Shown: positions 44,836 to 54,445, counted from the first letter of the stretch. The stretch is 64,000 nt of DNA from Alteromonas halophila (GCF_014651815.1 NZ_BMXP01000003.1:62001-126000); one strand, 5' to 3'. Numbers and translations: made by a program. Notes: generated by a model from the sequence alone, not told the origin.

Positions 44836-46830
44836 TCAACAGTGCTGCCGCAGCACGTTAATAATGGGCCCCATTTCGACCGGCTTGGCCATAAAAAAGG
44901 TCATACCAGCATCCCGGCAGGCCTTTTTATCGTCATCAGCGGTGTTGGCAGTTAATGCCACCACACTGGCGCCTGCTTTTAACAAGCCCTGCGCATACAG
45001 TTGACGCGTTGCAGAGATGCCATCCAGTTTCGGCATCACGCAGTCCATAAAGATTACATCGTACTGGTTTTGCTCACAGCGCGTAATTGCTTCGCAACCA
45101 TCGGTTGCCATATGGCACTGAATATTAAATCGCTGAAGATACGAGTCCATTACTATACGGTTAATTTCATTATCATCGACTACCAGCACGGTCAGCCCAC
45201 TGGCATCAAACACGTCTTCTTCGGCGTCTGTGTGTGACGGCGCCTGACATTTTGGCAGCGGCAAATTAACGGTGAAAACACTGCCTTTACCCTCTTCACT
45301 GTCCACGATAACGTCGCCCTGCATCATCTGGCACAGCTCTTTGACAATGGAAAGACCCAGCCCGGTGCCGCCTGAACCCTCAGCACTCTTTGCCTGATAA
45401 AACGGGCGAAACAAGCGCTGTACTTCCTCGTTAGTCATGCCTTTGCCGGTATCGGCAATGCGAATCGTCAGATAACAGTCGTTTTGATGAACGTCAGAAT
45501 GCGCGGAGAACGAAATGGTTCCCTGTTTTGTAAACTTCAGCGCATTGCTCATCAGATTGGTCAGGATTTGTATCACCCGTGTGCGATCGGCGTCTGCCCA
45601 CTGGTCTTCTGCAACACGGAAGTCGGTATTAAGGATCAGCCCTTTATCGTCACACAGTGGCTGGTAAATGGAGGCTGTATCCACCAGCATCGCGAGAATA
45701 TTCGTGGGCTTTTTTTGCAGGCGTAACTCGCCCGCATTGATCTTTGAAAAATCAAGCACCTCATCGATAAGGTGGTGGAGGATCCGTGCACTGCGTTTAA
45801 TCAGCCGGTATTTTTGTTGCTGCTCAGCTTCGTCTTTTTCCTGAGGCAAGTTATCCAGCAGGCCAAGTATACCGTTCAGCGGTGTACGCAGTTCATGACT
45901 GATTTTAGCCATAAGCGCGCTGCGCTCTTTTAATACGTTTTCAGCCTGCTCTTTTTGCTCACGCAATTCACGATTCAGTGCTTCCGCTTTACTGATGTCC
46001 TGAAACGTGCCAAACAGCCGAACACATTCGCCATTTTCAAATTCGGCCTCCCCTTTTGTGAGCACCCATTTTTCATTACCCCGCGCGGTAACAATCTGTG
46101 CTTTGAGGCTCCAGGGAGCCCCTGTATCGACGGTGTCTTTAACCGCGGCGCTGATAGCATCACGGCTTTTGCCCGGTTTATAAAACGCAATGCCAGATTC
46201 AATGTCAGGGATAAAGTCTTTGCTGGTCTCATGGATACGGCGGGTCTGATCACTCCAGTCAATCTGGCCGCTGCGCATGTCGACTGACCACGTCCCTATT
46301 TTTCCCACACTTTCAAGCTTCTGCAGTGTCGATGCCTGCTTAGTCAGTGCGTCCAGCGCTGCTTTTCTGGCAATCTCCGCCCCCAGCCACTGTGCAAATA
46401 GCTCCACATAGTCGTAGTCGGCTGAGGTAAAGGGCGTAGTAGGCTCAGGTGAAGAGAAGTTAACCGTGCCATATAATTCACCATTCACCTGAATACATGC
46501 ACCCAGGTAGGACTCAAGCTGCTGTGCCTGGTAACAGGGGTGTGAGGCAATATCAGACTGAGCAACATGATGAAACCCCGTTGCCTGTCTGCTTTTGAGC
46601 GTATGAATACAATAGGTGTCGTTTACGTTAAAGCGGGTACCAGGTGCAATATCAACGATGTCACTCTCTGCGTACAGGACCTCATACTGATCGCCTTCAA
46701 TTTTACTGACAATTCCCACAGACAGCCCGAACGCCTCAAGTCCCAGCGTTAATAACTGCCGGGTTTTGTGATCAAGGTCACTAAACTGATCTGACACGAT
46801 ATCGTGAAATGACCGAAGTATATTAGGCAT
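44836..46830 (-). CDS. Cytosolic GAF-PAS hybrid histidine kinase
   Basis: A 664-residue kinase with no transmembrane segment. An N-terminal GAF domain (about 20-165; YCIHTLKSRQATGFHH, SYLGACIQVNGELYGTVNF) is followed by a PAS domain with PAC motif (about 185-280; LTKGEAEFENGECVRLFGTFQDIS), HisKA (MAKISHELRTPLNGILGL), HATPase_c (NLMSNALKFT, GGTGLGLSIVKELC) and a receiver with phospho-Asp in IFMDCVMPKLDG. It probably senses a soluble signal. Its neighbour across the divergent promoter is an orphan binding protein gene, as for the hybrid kinase at 7887. Confidence 0.93.
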   Translation of the reverse strand: MPNILRSFHDIVSDQFSDLDHKTRQLLTLGLEAFGLSVGIVSKIEGDQYEVLYAESDIVDIAPGTRFNVNDTYCIHTLKSRQATGFHHVAQSDIASHPCYQAQQLESYLGACIQVNGELYGTVNFSSPEPTTPFTSADYDYVELFAQWLGAEIARKAALDALTKQASTLQKLESVGKIGTWSVDMRSGQIDWSDQTRRIHETSKDFIPDIESGIAFYKPGKSRDAISAAVKDTVDTGAPWSLKAQIVTARGNEKWVLTKGEAEFENGECVRLFGTFQDISKAEALNRELREQKEQAENVLKERSALMAKISHELRTPLNGILGLLDNLPQEKDEAEQQQKYRLIKRSARILHHLIDEVLDFSKINAGELRLQKKPTNILAMLVDTASIYQPLCDDKGLILNTDFRVAEDQWADADRTRVIQILTNLMSNALKFTKQGTISFSAHSDVHQNDCYLTIRIADTGKGMTNEEVQRLFRPFYQAKSAEGSGGTGLGLSIVKELCQMMQGDVIVDSEEGKGSVFTVNLPLPKCQAPSHTDAEEDVFDASGLTVLVVDDNEINRIVMDSYLQRFNIQCHMATDGCEAITRCEQNQYDVIFMDCVMPKLDGISATRQLYAQGLLKAGASVVALTANTADDDKKACRDAGMTFFMAKPVEMGPIINVLRQHC

Positions 46831-47324
46831 AGCATTCTCGCTGTATTGTACGCATTTTCACGTCGACGCTTATAACCGGGGGAGTACCCGACTAGCGTCG
46901 GAGCATCGCGCATTATTACTGGTTCAGGTTACGTTATCGGCAGCCATCTCCACGCCGCTAATTTTTAACTCCCTGGTAGGCATCATTCCCACCGATCGCG
47001 TACATCCATCTACTGTAGTGATTTTAATACATTAACAGACTTCAGGGAGTTTACCTGCAATTCACGACACCGCTCTCTGTCGCCGGCTTATTGTCCTGTC
47101 TGGACGCAGGGCAACGACGGTTTGTGGCGAAACCGTTGATAACTGCGATGATGCACTCAGTGAGTAGGTAACGATCATCTCCTCAGGTAGTGGCAGGCGG
47201 TGGAAGGCTGGTTATCGCGCTTCCTGGGTGCTTTGCCGACATTGATTGTATTTATTCAGGCTGCGGCGTATTCTCGCAAACAGACGGGTGAGATTAACAA
47301 TGATGCGAATAAGTGAGGCCTGAG
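46831..47324. other. Divergent intergenic region
   Basis: About 490 bp between the hybrid kinase gene (minus) and the binding-protein gene (plus). ACGGTTT (47117-47123) / AAACCGT (47130-47136) and GATGAT (47147-47152) / ATCATC (47174-47179) can form small hairpins. No open frame of interest or RNA gene is recognised. Confidence 0.4.
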
Positions 47325-48794
47325 ATGTATCGAAGTGTCTGCCTGGTTATTGTACTTGCTCTGCTAACGATGTCTGCGCCTGGTAATGCGGCGCAGTCGT
47401 GTCGCCCGCTTGTGGTTTTTTCTTTCTCCGACATCACACCTAGTAACAATGAGCAGCAACGCCTTCGTGAGCAGGTGTATCAGAGCCTGGATAGTATTAC
47501 GGGCAGCGATGCCACTACAGAATTATGCCACGACTATACGCGTATCACTCTCAGCAACATCCCGGCACAGTTTGCCGATAAATACCCTAGCCGCTTTACC
47601 CTCACAGACACGCCCGCTTTTGCAACATTCTCACTGTCTGGCATTACCCCTGAAAATACCATTGTCGGCCAACGCGCACGCCCTTATATGCTGAAGGTGC
47701 CGTTTGCCACGTATTTGGTCAACAGCGATGAAACAGCCATAACGCTGTTACAAAGCGGCAAAATAAGCGAAGTTATTGACTATGCGGTAAACATTCCAAT
47801 TTACGAGCAGGCCCTGCCATCGGTTACCGTAGCACGTCGCCATGCCACGACCCCTGTGTCTCTGCTGTTCGAAGTCGCCTCACATCGCGATACGTTTGAT
47901 ACGGTCGCAGCGCCACACTTTACGCGTGAAGAGACGCCCCTTAATACAACACCGAACACACCGTCTGCCACGCCCGTAACCTGGCTGGTGTTAAACAAGT
48001 ACTTCTCGATGACGCAGAACGCGCTGGTTGCACTTCACTCTGAGCGTAAGAGTATTCAGTGGCTGGACGCACAACTTGAGCAGTATACCTTTACTATCAG
48101 ACAAACAAATGGTTCTGATGCCATCCGGCAACTGCAGGAAAACGATGATATCTGTGTGATGGGTATATACCCGTCGGAAGAACGACAGCGCTTTGCACGC
48201 TTTAGCATGCCCACCTCGTACTTTCTGTCACCGCGCCTGTACTTCCGCAGTGATGCGATTGATGACAAAGATTTCGCAGCGTTTACTACCAGTGCCGGCG
48301 TGCTGGATGCCACCGCTTTTCTCAGTAGTTACTCGGCGCTGTCGGTTGGCTATTCGCCCGAGCTACTGACATTACTTTCGCCCGTAGCCGATTACCTGAA
48401 GTCCCGGCCCCAGCGTTTTTTGCAAATTGACGTGCTGGAGCGAGAACGTATGCTGGCACTGGTGCAAAAAGGCCGGCTGGATGGCTTTGTTGACTTCCCT
48501 TCTCACCTTGCTGAGGCCAGGCAGCATCTGCACGACCTGCCTGCCTTACATAGTTTTACCGTAAGCCCGACGCCCGTCGTAGGCCAGGCCAGAGCAGCCT
48601 GCAACCACAGTACACTGGGTAATAACGTGATAAACGCCATTGACGGGATATTGTCCAATCCAAAACAGCGTTATGCGTATATATCGTTACTGGCAGACGC
48701 GATGCTTGCGCCTGAGCAACGCGATTTACACCAGGCGGCGGACACGCAGCCCATGCAAAACGCAGATGAGCCTTCACCGTCACCAAGCAGGTAA
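47325..48794 (+). CDS. Exported tandem solute-binding-like protein, unknown function
   Basis: A 489-residue exported protein with signal peptide (ending NAA-QS). The sequence looks like two periplasmic-binding-protein-type halves: residues about 25-200 (RPLVVFSFSDITPSNNEQ, FATYLVNSDETAITLLQSGKISEVIDYAV) and about 215-455 (NDDICVMGIYPSEERQRFARFSMPTSYFLSPRLYF, LVQKGRLDGFVDFPSH), the second resembling the family 3 proteins with an extracellular amino-acid-type fold. The C-terminal 30 residues are polar and Pro-rich. ATG 47325 has GAGG 6 bases upstream. No transport genes are near. Confidence 0.6.
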   Translation: MYRSVCLVIVLALLTMSAPGNAAQSCRPLVVFSFSDITPSNNEQQRLREQVYQSLDSITGSDATTELCHDYTRITLSNIPAQFADKYPSRFTLTDTPAFATFSLSGITPENTIVGQRARPYMLKVPFATYLVNSDETAITLLQSGKISEVIDYAVNIPIYEQALPSVTVARRHATTPVSLLFEVASHRDTFDTVAAPHFTREETPLNTTPNTPSATPVTWLVLNKYFSMTQNALVALHSERKSIQWLDAQLEQYTFTIRQTNGSDAIRQLQENDDICVMGIYPSEERQRFARFSMPTSYFLSPRLYFRSDAIDDKDFAAFTTSAGVLDATAFLSSYSALSVGYSPELLTLLSPVADYLKSRPQRFLQIDVLERERMLALVQKGRLDGFVDFPSHLAEARQHLHDLPALHSFTVSPTPVVGQARAACNHSTLGNNVINAIDGILSNPKQRYAYISLLADAMLAPEQRDLHQAADTQPMQNADEPSPSPSR

Positions 48795-48797
48795 GCA

Positions 48798-48893
48798 ATG
48801 ATATACAGGATTTTTTTACTCACAGCACTGCTGATCTCCGCAACTGGCTGCGCCGGCAATGACTGGCGAAGTGGCTTGTCGCGCCTTCTTTGA
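48798..48893 (+). CDS. 31-residue lipoprotein-like small protein
   Basis: An ATG at 48798 lies 3 bases after the TAA of the preceding gene and opens a 31-codon frame ending with TGA at 48891-48893. Translation is a hydrophobic signal MIYRIFLLTALLIS, then ATGC (Cys18, a weak lipobox) and a short tail AGNDWRSGLSRLL. AGG at about 48789-48791 could serve as ribosome-binding site, and the spacing suggests translational coupling. It resembles small entericidin-like lipoproteins only in layout. It may be real or chance; see findings. Confidence 0.45.
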   Translation: MIYRIFLLTALLISATGCAGNDWRSGLSRLL

Positions 48894-49114
48894 AAATGAC
48901 ACTGGTCATGCATTCTGGCAAGTTGGTCGAGCCAGCCGCGCGATGAGGCTGCGTTTACTTTATGCTATCGAAGCATTGTTGACGATTAAGAAAGACTGAT
49001 ACTCTGGCCCCATAATAATAGCGCGTGCACCAACCTCTCCCAGAGTTTATACAGCGATGATGTAGCGTGCATGTAAAGTAAAAAGTAAAACGTTAAGCCC
49101 TAACGAAGGAAACC
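48894..49114. other. Intergenic, promoter of the amidohydrolase gene
   Basis: About 220 bp with no gene recognised. AAGGA at about 49104-49108 is the ribosome-binding site for ATG 49115. No clear -35/-10 pair stands out. Confidence 0.3.
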
Positions 49115-52100
49115 ATGATTAAAACACACAAAACACTGCTGGCGGCGGCAATGATGAGCCTGACCTTTGGCTCTGCGTCGGCCAGCGAATCCACCGCGGT
49201 TGATGGCTATGATACAAAAAGCTGGGATGTCACAAACCCGCCGTTTGCACTAAATGAAGTCACCATCAACACCGATGAAACCACCTGGTCCAGCCTCGAC
49301 GTAGCGCCTGACGGCAGTTACATGGTGTTCGATATGCTTGGCGACCTGTACAAGGTCAGCATCGATGGCGGCAAAGCCACACCACTAATTAAAGACTTCG
49401 CCTGGAATATTCACCCGGCGATTTCCCCGGACGGGTCTAAAATCGCCTTTATCTCGGATCGGGGCGGACTTTCAAATGTCTGGGTAATGGACAGTAATGG
49501 CGAGAACCTGCATCAGGTGACCAAAGAAAAAAATAACCTTATCCATTCGCCCAAGTGGAGCCCGGATGGCGAATATCTGGTGGTCAGCAAGGGGATCATG
49601 TCCAGCCGCAGTATCCCCGCCGGTGAAATCTGGATGTACCACCACACTGGCGGTGACGGCCTGCAGATCAAAGCACGGGTGAATGGCAAAGCCGACCAGC
49701 AGAATATTGCCGACCCGGCCTTCTCGCCGGACGGCCAGTACATCTACTTTACCCAGAATACCGTTCCGGGCAGTGGTTTCGATTATAACCGCGATCCGCT
49801 GGAAGGGATTTTTGCCATCACCCGGTATGATCGGGAAACCGGCGAAGAAGAGCGTTATATCAGTGGTACCGGTGGTGCTGTAGTGCCTACGCCTTCGCCC
49901 GACGGCAACTATGTCGCCTTTGTAAGGCGTGTGAAAAACAAAACCGGGCTGTTTATAAAAGACATAAAGACCGGTGAAGAAACACCACTAACCCTTGAAC
50001 TTGAGCGTGACATGCAGGAAGGCTTTGGCTCTGAAGGCTACTTCGCCTACTTTGACTGGATGCCAGACTCAAGTGCTATTGTGTACTGGACCGGCGGCAA
50101 ATTTCACAAAATCAATGTGAGCGACAAGACCACCCAGACCATGGATGTCAGCGTCTCCACCACCAAGAAATTTGCTGACGCACTGCGCTTTGACGTCGAC
50201 GTGGCGCCGGATGAATTTAATGTCAGAATGATCCGCTGGTCACAGGCCTCACCGGATGGCAACAGCATCTTATTTCAGGCGCTGGGCAAACTGTATGTCC
50301 GCGATCTGAAGTCAGGGAATGTGACGCGTCTTACCAGCCAGAATACGCATGATGAGTATTACCCGCGTTACTCCCATGATGGTAAGCAGATTGTGTATAC
50401 CACCTGGGATGATAAGGATCTGGGCACGGTAAGAGTGATTCCGGCATCAGGCGGTGACAGTAAGATTATTACCTCAACACCAGGACACTACATAGAGCCA
50501 GCACTCTCGGTCGATGACAGTAAAGTGGTGTACCGCAAGTTTACCGGCGGCTACCTGCTCGATCCTAAATATTCCGTGGACCCAGGTTTGTATGTTGCCG
50601 ACCTGGCCGAAGAAAACAATACCAAAGTCTCTGACAGTGGCTTCAACGCGCATTTTGCGGACGACAACAACCGCGTTTACTTTACCGAGTCAGTTGGCGG
50701 TACGCCTTACCCGGAGACTCAGCTTTCCAGTGTCGATTTACAGGGGAATGACAAACGCACCCACCTCTACGGTGCTGACAAAGTCAGCGAGTACCGCCTG
50801 TCACCAGACAAGCAGTGGGTGGCGTTTGTACACCAGTTTAAGACCTACGTCGCACCGTTTGTTGAAAATGGTCAGAAAGTGACAATTGGACCGAACATGA
50901 CCGCATTGCCGGTAACACAACTGTCAGCCAAAGCAGGCGAGTACCTGTCCTGGTCACCGGACAGCAACACGGTAGGCTGGTTCCACGGGCCGAAATACTT
51001 CCAGCGCAGCCTGCAGGAAGCCTTCGCGTTTGTTGAGGGCGCAGCGGATGAGTTACCCGAACCGGAAGCCAAGGGGCTGGACCTCTCATTTAAAGCCGAA
51101 GCGGACAAGCCCGCCGGCTACAAAGCGCTGGTCGGTGGTAAAGTTGTGACCATGCGTGATGCCAATACTACCCAGGAAGTCATTGAAGATGGGGTTGTGC
51201 TTATCAAGGATAACCGTATCGAGGCGGTAGGAAAGCGTGGCGAAATCACTATTCCTGAACAGGCGATGCAGATTGACACCAGCGGTAAAACGGTTATTCC
51301 TGGGTTAATCGACGCGCACGCCCACGGGGCGCAGGGGCGCAATGAGATCATCCCTCAGCAAAACTGGAGTCAGTATTCTAACCTGGCGTTTGGTGTTACC
51401 ACCATCCACGACCCGTCAAATGATACTACTGAGATTTTCGCGGCGGCCGAATTGCAGCGTAAAGGCGATATTGTGGCGCCGCGCATCTACTCCACCGGTA
51501 AAATACTGTACGGTGCCGAAGCACTGGGCTACAAAGCGATCATCGACAATTACGACGATGCATACTTCCATGTGCAGCGGCTTAAAGACAGCGGCGCGAT
51601 TTCGGTGAAAAGCTATAATCAGCCGCGCCGCGACCAGCGTCAGCAGGTGCTGTGGGCGGCCCGTGATCAGCAGATGATGGTGGTCCCAGAAGGCGGCGGT
51701 AAGTATCAGCAAAACATCAGCATGCTGGTAGACGGCCATACCGGTCTTGAACACAGCATTCCGATCCCACGCGGCTATGATGATCTGACGCAGTTGTGGG
51801 CGGCCACCGACTTTGGCTACACACCAACGTTTGTGGTGTCCTACGGCGGCCTGATGGGCGAGGAATACTGGTACGATCGTACCGAAGTGTGGAAAAACCC
51901 GCGCCTGCTGCGCTATACCCCCTCCTTTATTCTGGACGCGCGTTCAGTACGACGCCCCACTGCACCGGATGAGCAGTACAACCACTTCAATGTGGCTGAA
52001 TATGCCAAAACGCTGCGCGACGAGGGTGTCGGTGTGCACATAGGTGCCCACGGTCAGCGTGAAGGATTAGGCGCACACTGGGAGTTGTGGATGATGGAAC

Positions 52101-52435
52101 AAGGCGGCTTTACGCCATGGGAAGCGCTGCGCGGCGGTACCATTGATGGTGCCCGTCACCTTGGCATGGATAAGGATATCGGCAGTATTGAAAAAGGCAA
52201 ACTGGCCGACCTGGTGGTCATCGACGGCGATGTGCTCAATGACCTGCGCCGCAGCGAATACGTTGCGTACACGGTGCTGAATGGCCGCGTGTATGAAGCC
52301 GAAACCATGAACGAAGTTGGCTCGGATGAACAGCGCGCGCCGTTCTTCTTTGAGCAGGACAATGCGACCTTTATGCCGGATGCCACGGCCACCGAGGTGG
52401 AGGCGAAAGCCCATACCTACCACTGGGAGCATTAA
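49115..52435 (+). CDS. Exported TolB-like propeller / amidohydrolase fusion
   Basis: An 1106-residue exported enzyme with signal peptide (ending ASA-SE). Residues about 40-640 form a WD40-like (PD40/TolB) beta-propeller, seen in repeats of the form ISPDGSKIAFISDRGG, WSPDGEYLVVSKG, FSPDGQYIYFTQN and PSPDGNYVAFVRR. From about 665 a metal-dependent amidohydrolase domain begins (GKVVTMRDAN, VIPGLIDAHAHGAQG with the HxH ligands, VHIGAHGQREG, GTIDGARHLGMDKDIGSIEKGKLADLVVIDGD). Similar fusions in marine bacteria are annotated as amidohydrolase or DPP-like proteins; the substrate is unknown. A terminator follows. Confidence 0.88.
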   Translation: MIKTHKTLLAAAMMSLTFGSASASESTAVDGYDTKSWDVTNPPFALNEVTINTDETTWSSLDVAPDGSYMVFDMLGDLYKVSIDGGKATPLIKDFAWNIHPAISPDGSKIAFISDRGGLSNVWVMDSNGENLHQVTKEKNNLIHSPKWSPDGEYLVVSKGIMSSRSIPAGEIWMYHHTGGDGLQIKARVNGKADQQNIADPAFSPDGQYIYFTQNTVPGSGFDYNRDPLEGIFAITRYDRETGEEERYISGTGGAVVPTPSPDGNYVAFVRRVKNKTGLFIKDIKTGEETPLTLELERDMQEGFGSEGYFAYFDWMPDSSAIVYWTGGKFHKINVSDKTTQTMDVSVSTTKKFADALRFDVDVAPDEFNVRMIRWSQASPDGNSILFQALGKLYVRDLKSGNVTRLTSQNTHDEYYPRYSHDGKQIVYTTWDDKDLGTVRVIPASGGDSKIITSTPGHYIEPALSVDDSKVVYRKFTGGYLLDPKYSVDPGLYVADLAEENNTKVSDSGFNAHFADDNNRVYFTESVGGTPYPETQLSSVDLQGNDKRTHLYGADKVSEYRLSPDKQWVAFVHQFKTYVAPFVENGQKVTIGPNMTALPVTQLSAKAGEYLSWSPDSNTVGWFHGPKYFQRSLQEAFAFVEGAADELPEPEAKGLDLSFKAEADKPAGYKALVGGKVVTMRDANTTQEVIEDGVVLIKDNRIEAVGKRGEITIPEQAMQIDTSGKTVIPGLIDAHAHGAQGRNEIIPQQNWSQYSNLAFGVTTIHDPSNDTTEIFAAAELQRKGDIVAPRIYSTGKILYGAEALGYKAIIDNYDDAYFHVQRLKDSGAISVKSYNQPRRDQRQQVLWAARDQQMMVVPEGGGKYQQNISMLVDGHTGLEHSIPIPRGYDDLTQLWAATDFGYTPTFVVSYGGLMGEEYWYDRTEVWKNPRLLRYTPSFILDARSVRRPTAPDEQYNHFNVAEYAKTLRDEGVGVHIGAHGQREGLGAHWELWMMEQGGFTPWEALRGGTIDGARHLGMDKDIGSIEKGKLADLVVIDGDVLNDLRRSEYVAYTVLNGRVYEAETMNEVGSDEQRAPFFFEQDNATFMPDATATEVEAKAHTYHWEH

Positions 52436-52455
52436 TCTGCTGACACACAAATAAC

Positions 52456-52477
52456 AAAGGGGGCATTCGCCCCCTTT
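52456..52477. terminator. Bidirectional rho-independent terminator
   Basis: AAAGGGGGC (52456-52464) and GCCCCCTTT (52469-52477) form a 9-bp stem around ATTC. The plus side continues with T and CTTT; the minus side starts with a run of A. It separates the convergent amidohydrolase and HMG-CoA reductase genes. Confidence 0.9.
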
Positions 52478-52506
52478 TCTTTATTCGTCCCTTATTCGTT
52501 TTCGCG

Positions 52507-54051
52507 TTAGCGGTTGCGCCCGTATTCTTCGTGCGACGACACCCAGTCGGATGAGGAAATCGCCGAAGCCAGTGAAATCTCGCCCGCCAGTACCACCGAG
52601 GCCACAATTTCAGCAAACTTGTAGACCTTGTCCCGCCCGTAACAGCCAAGCAGTTCCAGACACTCTCGCTGCGTGCCAATGCCGGTGCCGCCGCCGTAGG
52701 TTGCGACAATCAGCGACGGAATGGTGATCGACAGGTACAGGTCACCTTCCTCGGTGAGCTCAGAATACATCATAGCCGCCGACGACTCTGACACATTTGC
52801 GACATCCTGACCGGTAGCAATAAACATGGCGGTGATGCCGTTTGGCGAGTGCAGCCCAGTATTATTTACCCCGGACAGGAACGACCCCACACCCGCAACA
52901 CGGCCATGATAATCAATCTGCTTCGGATCCACCCGCATCACTGACAACAAGTGCTCACGCTTGATGGTGGCTTCTGCGGTTACGCGTTTACCACGGGTCC
53001 GCATAATATTAATTTGTGACGCTTTTTTATCAGTCGCAAAGTTTGACTCAAGATAAAAGTTTTCAATGCCCTCGTAATGATCGAGGATCCAGCCACAGGC
53101 AGCGAATGTTGCCCGGCCGACCATGTTCTGCCCGGCGGCATCGCCGGTGCGGTAGTTGAAGCGTAAAAAGGCAAATTTGTTCGACAGATACGTATCGACA
53201 TAGGTGAGTTTTGCCACACTGGAGGTGGCTTCTGCTTCACCGCGGATAGTCTCAATATTTTCCTGTACCCATTTTGCAAAATCGCGCGCGCCGCGGGCAT
53301 CCGGGAACACAAACACAGGTGCCCGCTGCATGGCATCATCGACGACTGTCGCCTTTACACCACCACTCATATTCAGCAGTTTCATGCCGCGATTGTACGA
53401 CGCGACCAGCGTGCCTTCTGTGGTCGCCAGCGGCACGGTAAATTCGCCTTTTGCATATTCGCCGTCAATGTTAATCGGACCGGCAATCCCCATGGGGACC
53501 TGCGCAACCCCGATAAAATGCTCGATATTGCCTTTCAGCGCCTGCGGATCGATGGAGTACTTGCCCACATGGTCGACCTTGCCGCCACTTTGCTGCTCAA
53601 AATATTGCTGGCGGGTTTTGATGATCTTCTCGCCATAATCATCAAAATTATCCCGTGGAATATGGCCGCCGCGTGATTTGGGTGTGGTGATGTTATCTTC
53701 CACTTCAAATTTCAGTTTTCCAAAGGGCGAGGCAACGAAGGAAATACCTATTTTACGCTTCTCCGGACTGGCTTGTTCGTCAAGCTTCAGGTGTACCGTA
53801 ATAATCTGCTTAAGATCAAAGGGTGTCTCACCCGCACGGTTCAGCTCGTCTACCGATAACAGAGTATCGCTGCCGACCTGAAGCGTAATTTTGTCATCAC
53901 TGATTTTTTCACCGTCCAGAGCGATCCATTTCAGCTCTTTTAGCGACGCGTCCTTCAGCCGGTTTTTCAGCATGAATGACAGGCCATCCTCGGTTTTGGT
54001 CAGACTGCCGTGCGTATAGAGCTGCTTAAGTAATATACTGGGTACAAACAT
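52507..54051 (-). CDS. Hydroxymethylglutaryl-CoA reductase with N-terminal extension
   Basis: A 514-residue protein. The reductase core (about 120-510) has VPMGIAGPINIDG, PLATTEGTLVASYNRG (catalytic Glu), SNFATDKKAS (catalytic Lys), GQDVANVSESSA (catalytic Asp) and GGGTGIGTQRECLELLGC; the C-terminal SSHEEYGRNR holds the proton-relay His. The pattern is class I-like, which uses NADPH. The first 115 residues are a separate domain of mixed strands (DGLSFMLKNRLKDASLKELKWIALDGEKI). AAGGA lies 6 bases before ATG 54051. It reduces HMG-CoA to mevalonate or, in the other direction, oxidises it; no other mevalonate gene is in the window. Confidence 0.9.
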   Translation of the reverse strand: MFVPSILLKQLYTHGSLTKTEDGLSFMLKNRLKDASLKELKWIALDGEKISDDKITLQVGSDTLLSVDELNRAGETPFDLKQIITVHLKLDEQASPEKRKIGISFVASPFGKLKFEVEDNITTPKSRGGHIPRDNFDDYGEKIIKTRQQYFEQQSGGKVDHVGKYSIDPQALKGNIEHFIGVAQVPMGIAGPINIDGEYAKGEFTVPLATTEGTLVASYNRGMKLLNMSGGVKATVVDDAMQRAPVFVFPDARGARDFAKWVQENIETIRGEAEATSSVAKLTYVDTYLSNKFAFLRFNYRTGDAAGQNMVGRATFAACGWILDHYEGIENFYLESNFATDKKASQINIMRTRGKRVTAEATIKREHLLSVMRVDPKQIDYHGRVAGVGSFLSGVNNTGLHSPNGITAMFIATGQDVANVSESSAAMMYSELTEEGDLYLSITIPSLIVATYGGGTGIGTQRECLELLGCYGRDKVYKFAEIVASVVLAGEISLASAISSSDWVSSHEEYGRNR

Positions 54052-54445
54052 GCGGGTTCCTTACACTGCCTGGGTACTGTTATTTTTTTGTAAAAACTTT
54101 TCACGATTTATGGTTTATAGCATAGCCTTTGTCCATAAAAACAGCAGTAATTTTGCCTGTCCTTTGCCGCTTTCAGTGGCATTCTGAATACAAAATTGGG
54201 CCATCGGCTTATAAAATCGCGACATTACCCACCTCTCTAGCCCCCCGTTTTGGCCGGTCTCCGGCCAGAAAGAGCAAAAAACACCGCCTGCATAAAGTTA
54301 ATAGCGTCAGCACGGATGACTGACGATGCGCAAACGTACCCGGCAAGTTGCAAACGGAGGTGTCAGGGAAAGACGCCAGGGATTGCCAGCCCCGCATGGA
54401 AGCGGGAAGCCGGGTGCGGCATGCTCACAATACAGGCAAACAGGA
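54052..54445. other. Divergent promoter region before the peptide export operon
   Basis: About 390 bp between the HMG-CoA reductase gene and the HlyD-type adaptor gene. TGGCCGG (54251-54257) and CCGGCCA (54261-54267) form a strong 7-bp hairpin with a 3-nt loop in the leader. Plus-strand frames starting at 54250 and 54326 lack ribosome-binding sites and are not called. No -35/-10 pair is convincing for the adaptor gene. Confidence 0.4.

Noticed and set aside
47140..47180. Similarity of the CACTCAGTGAGT stretch near 47153 to CACTCAGCGAGT near 4914
   Set aside because: One mismatch in 12, a self-complementary word, and no further shared bases on either side; likely chance.
54326..54445. 40-codon upstream extension of the HlyD adaptor
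   Set aside because: The extension is Arg/Gly-rich and unlike adaptor N-termini; the family pattern starts at the internal Met.
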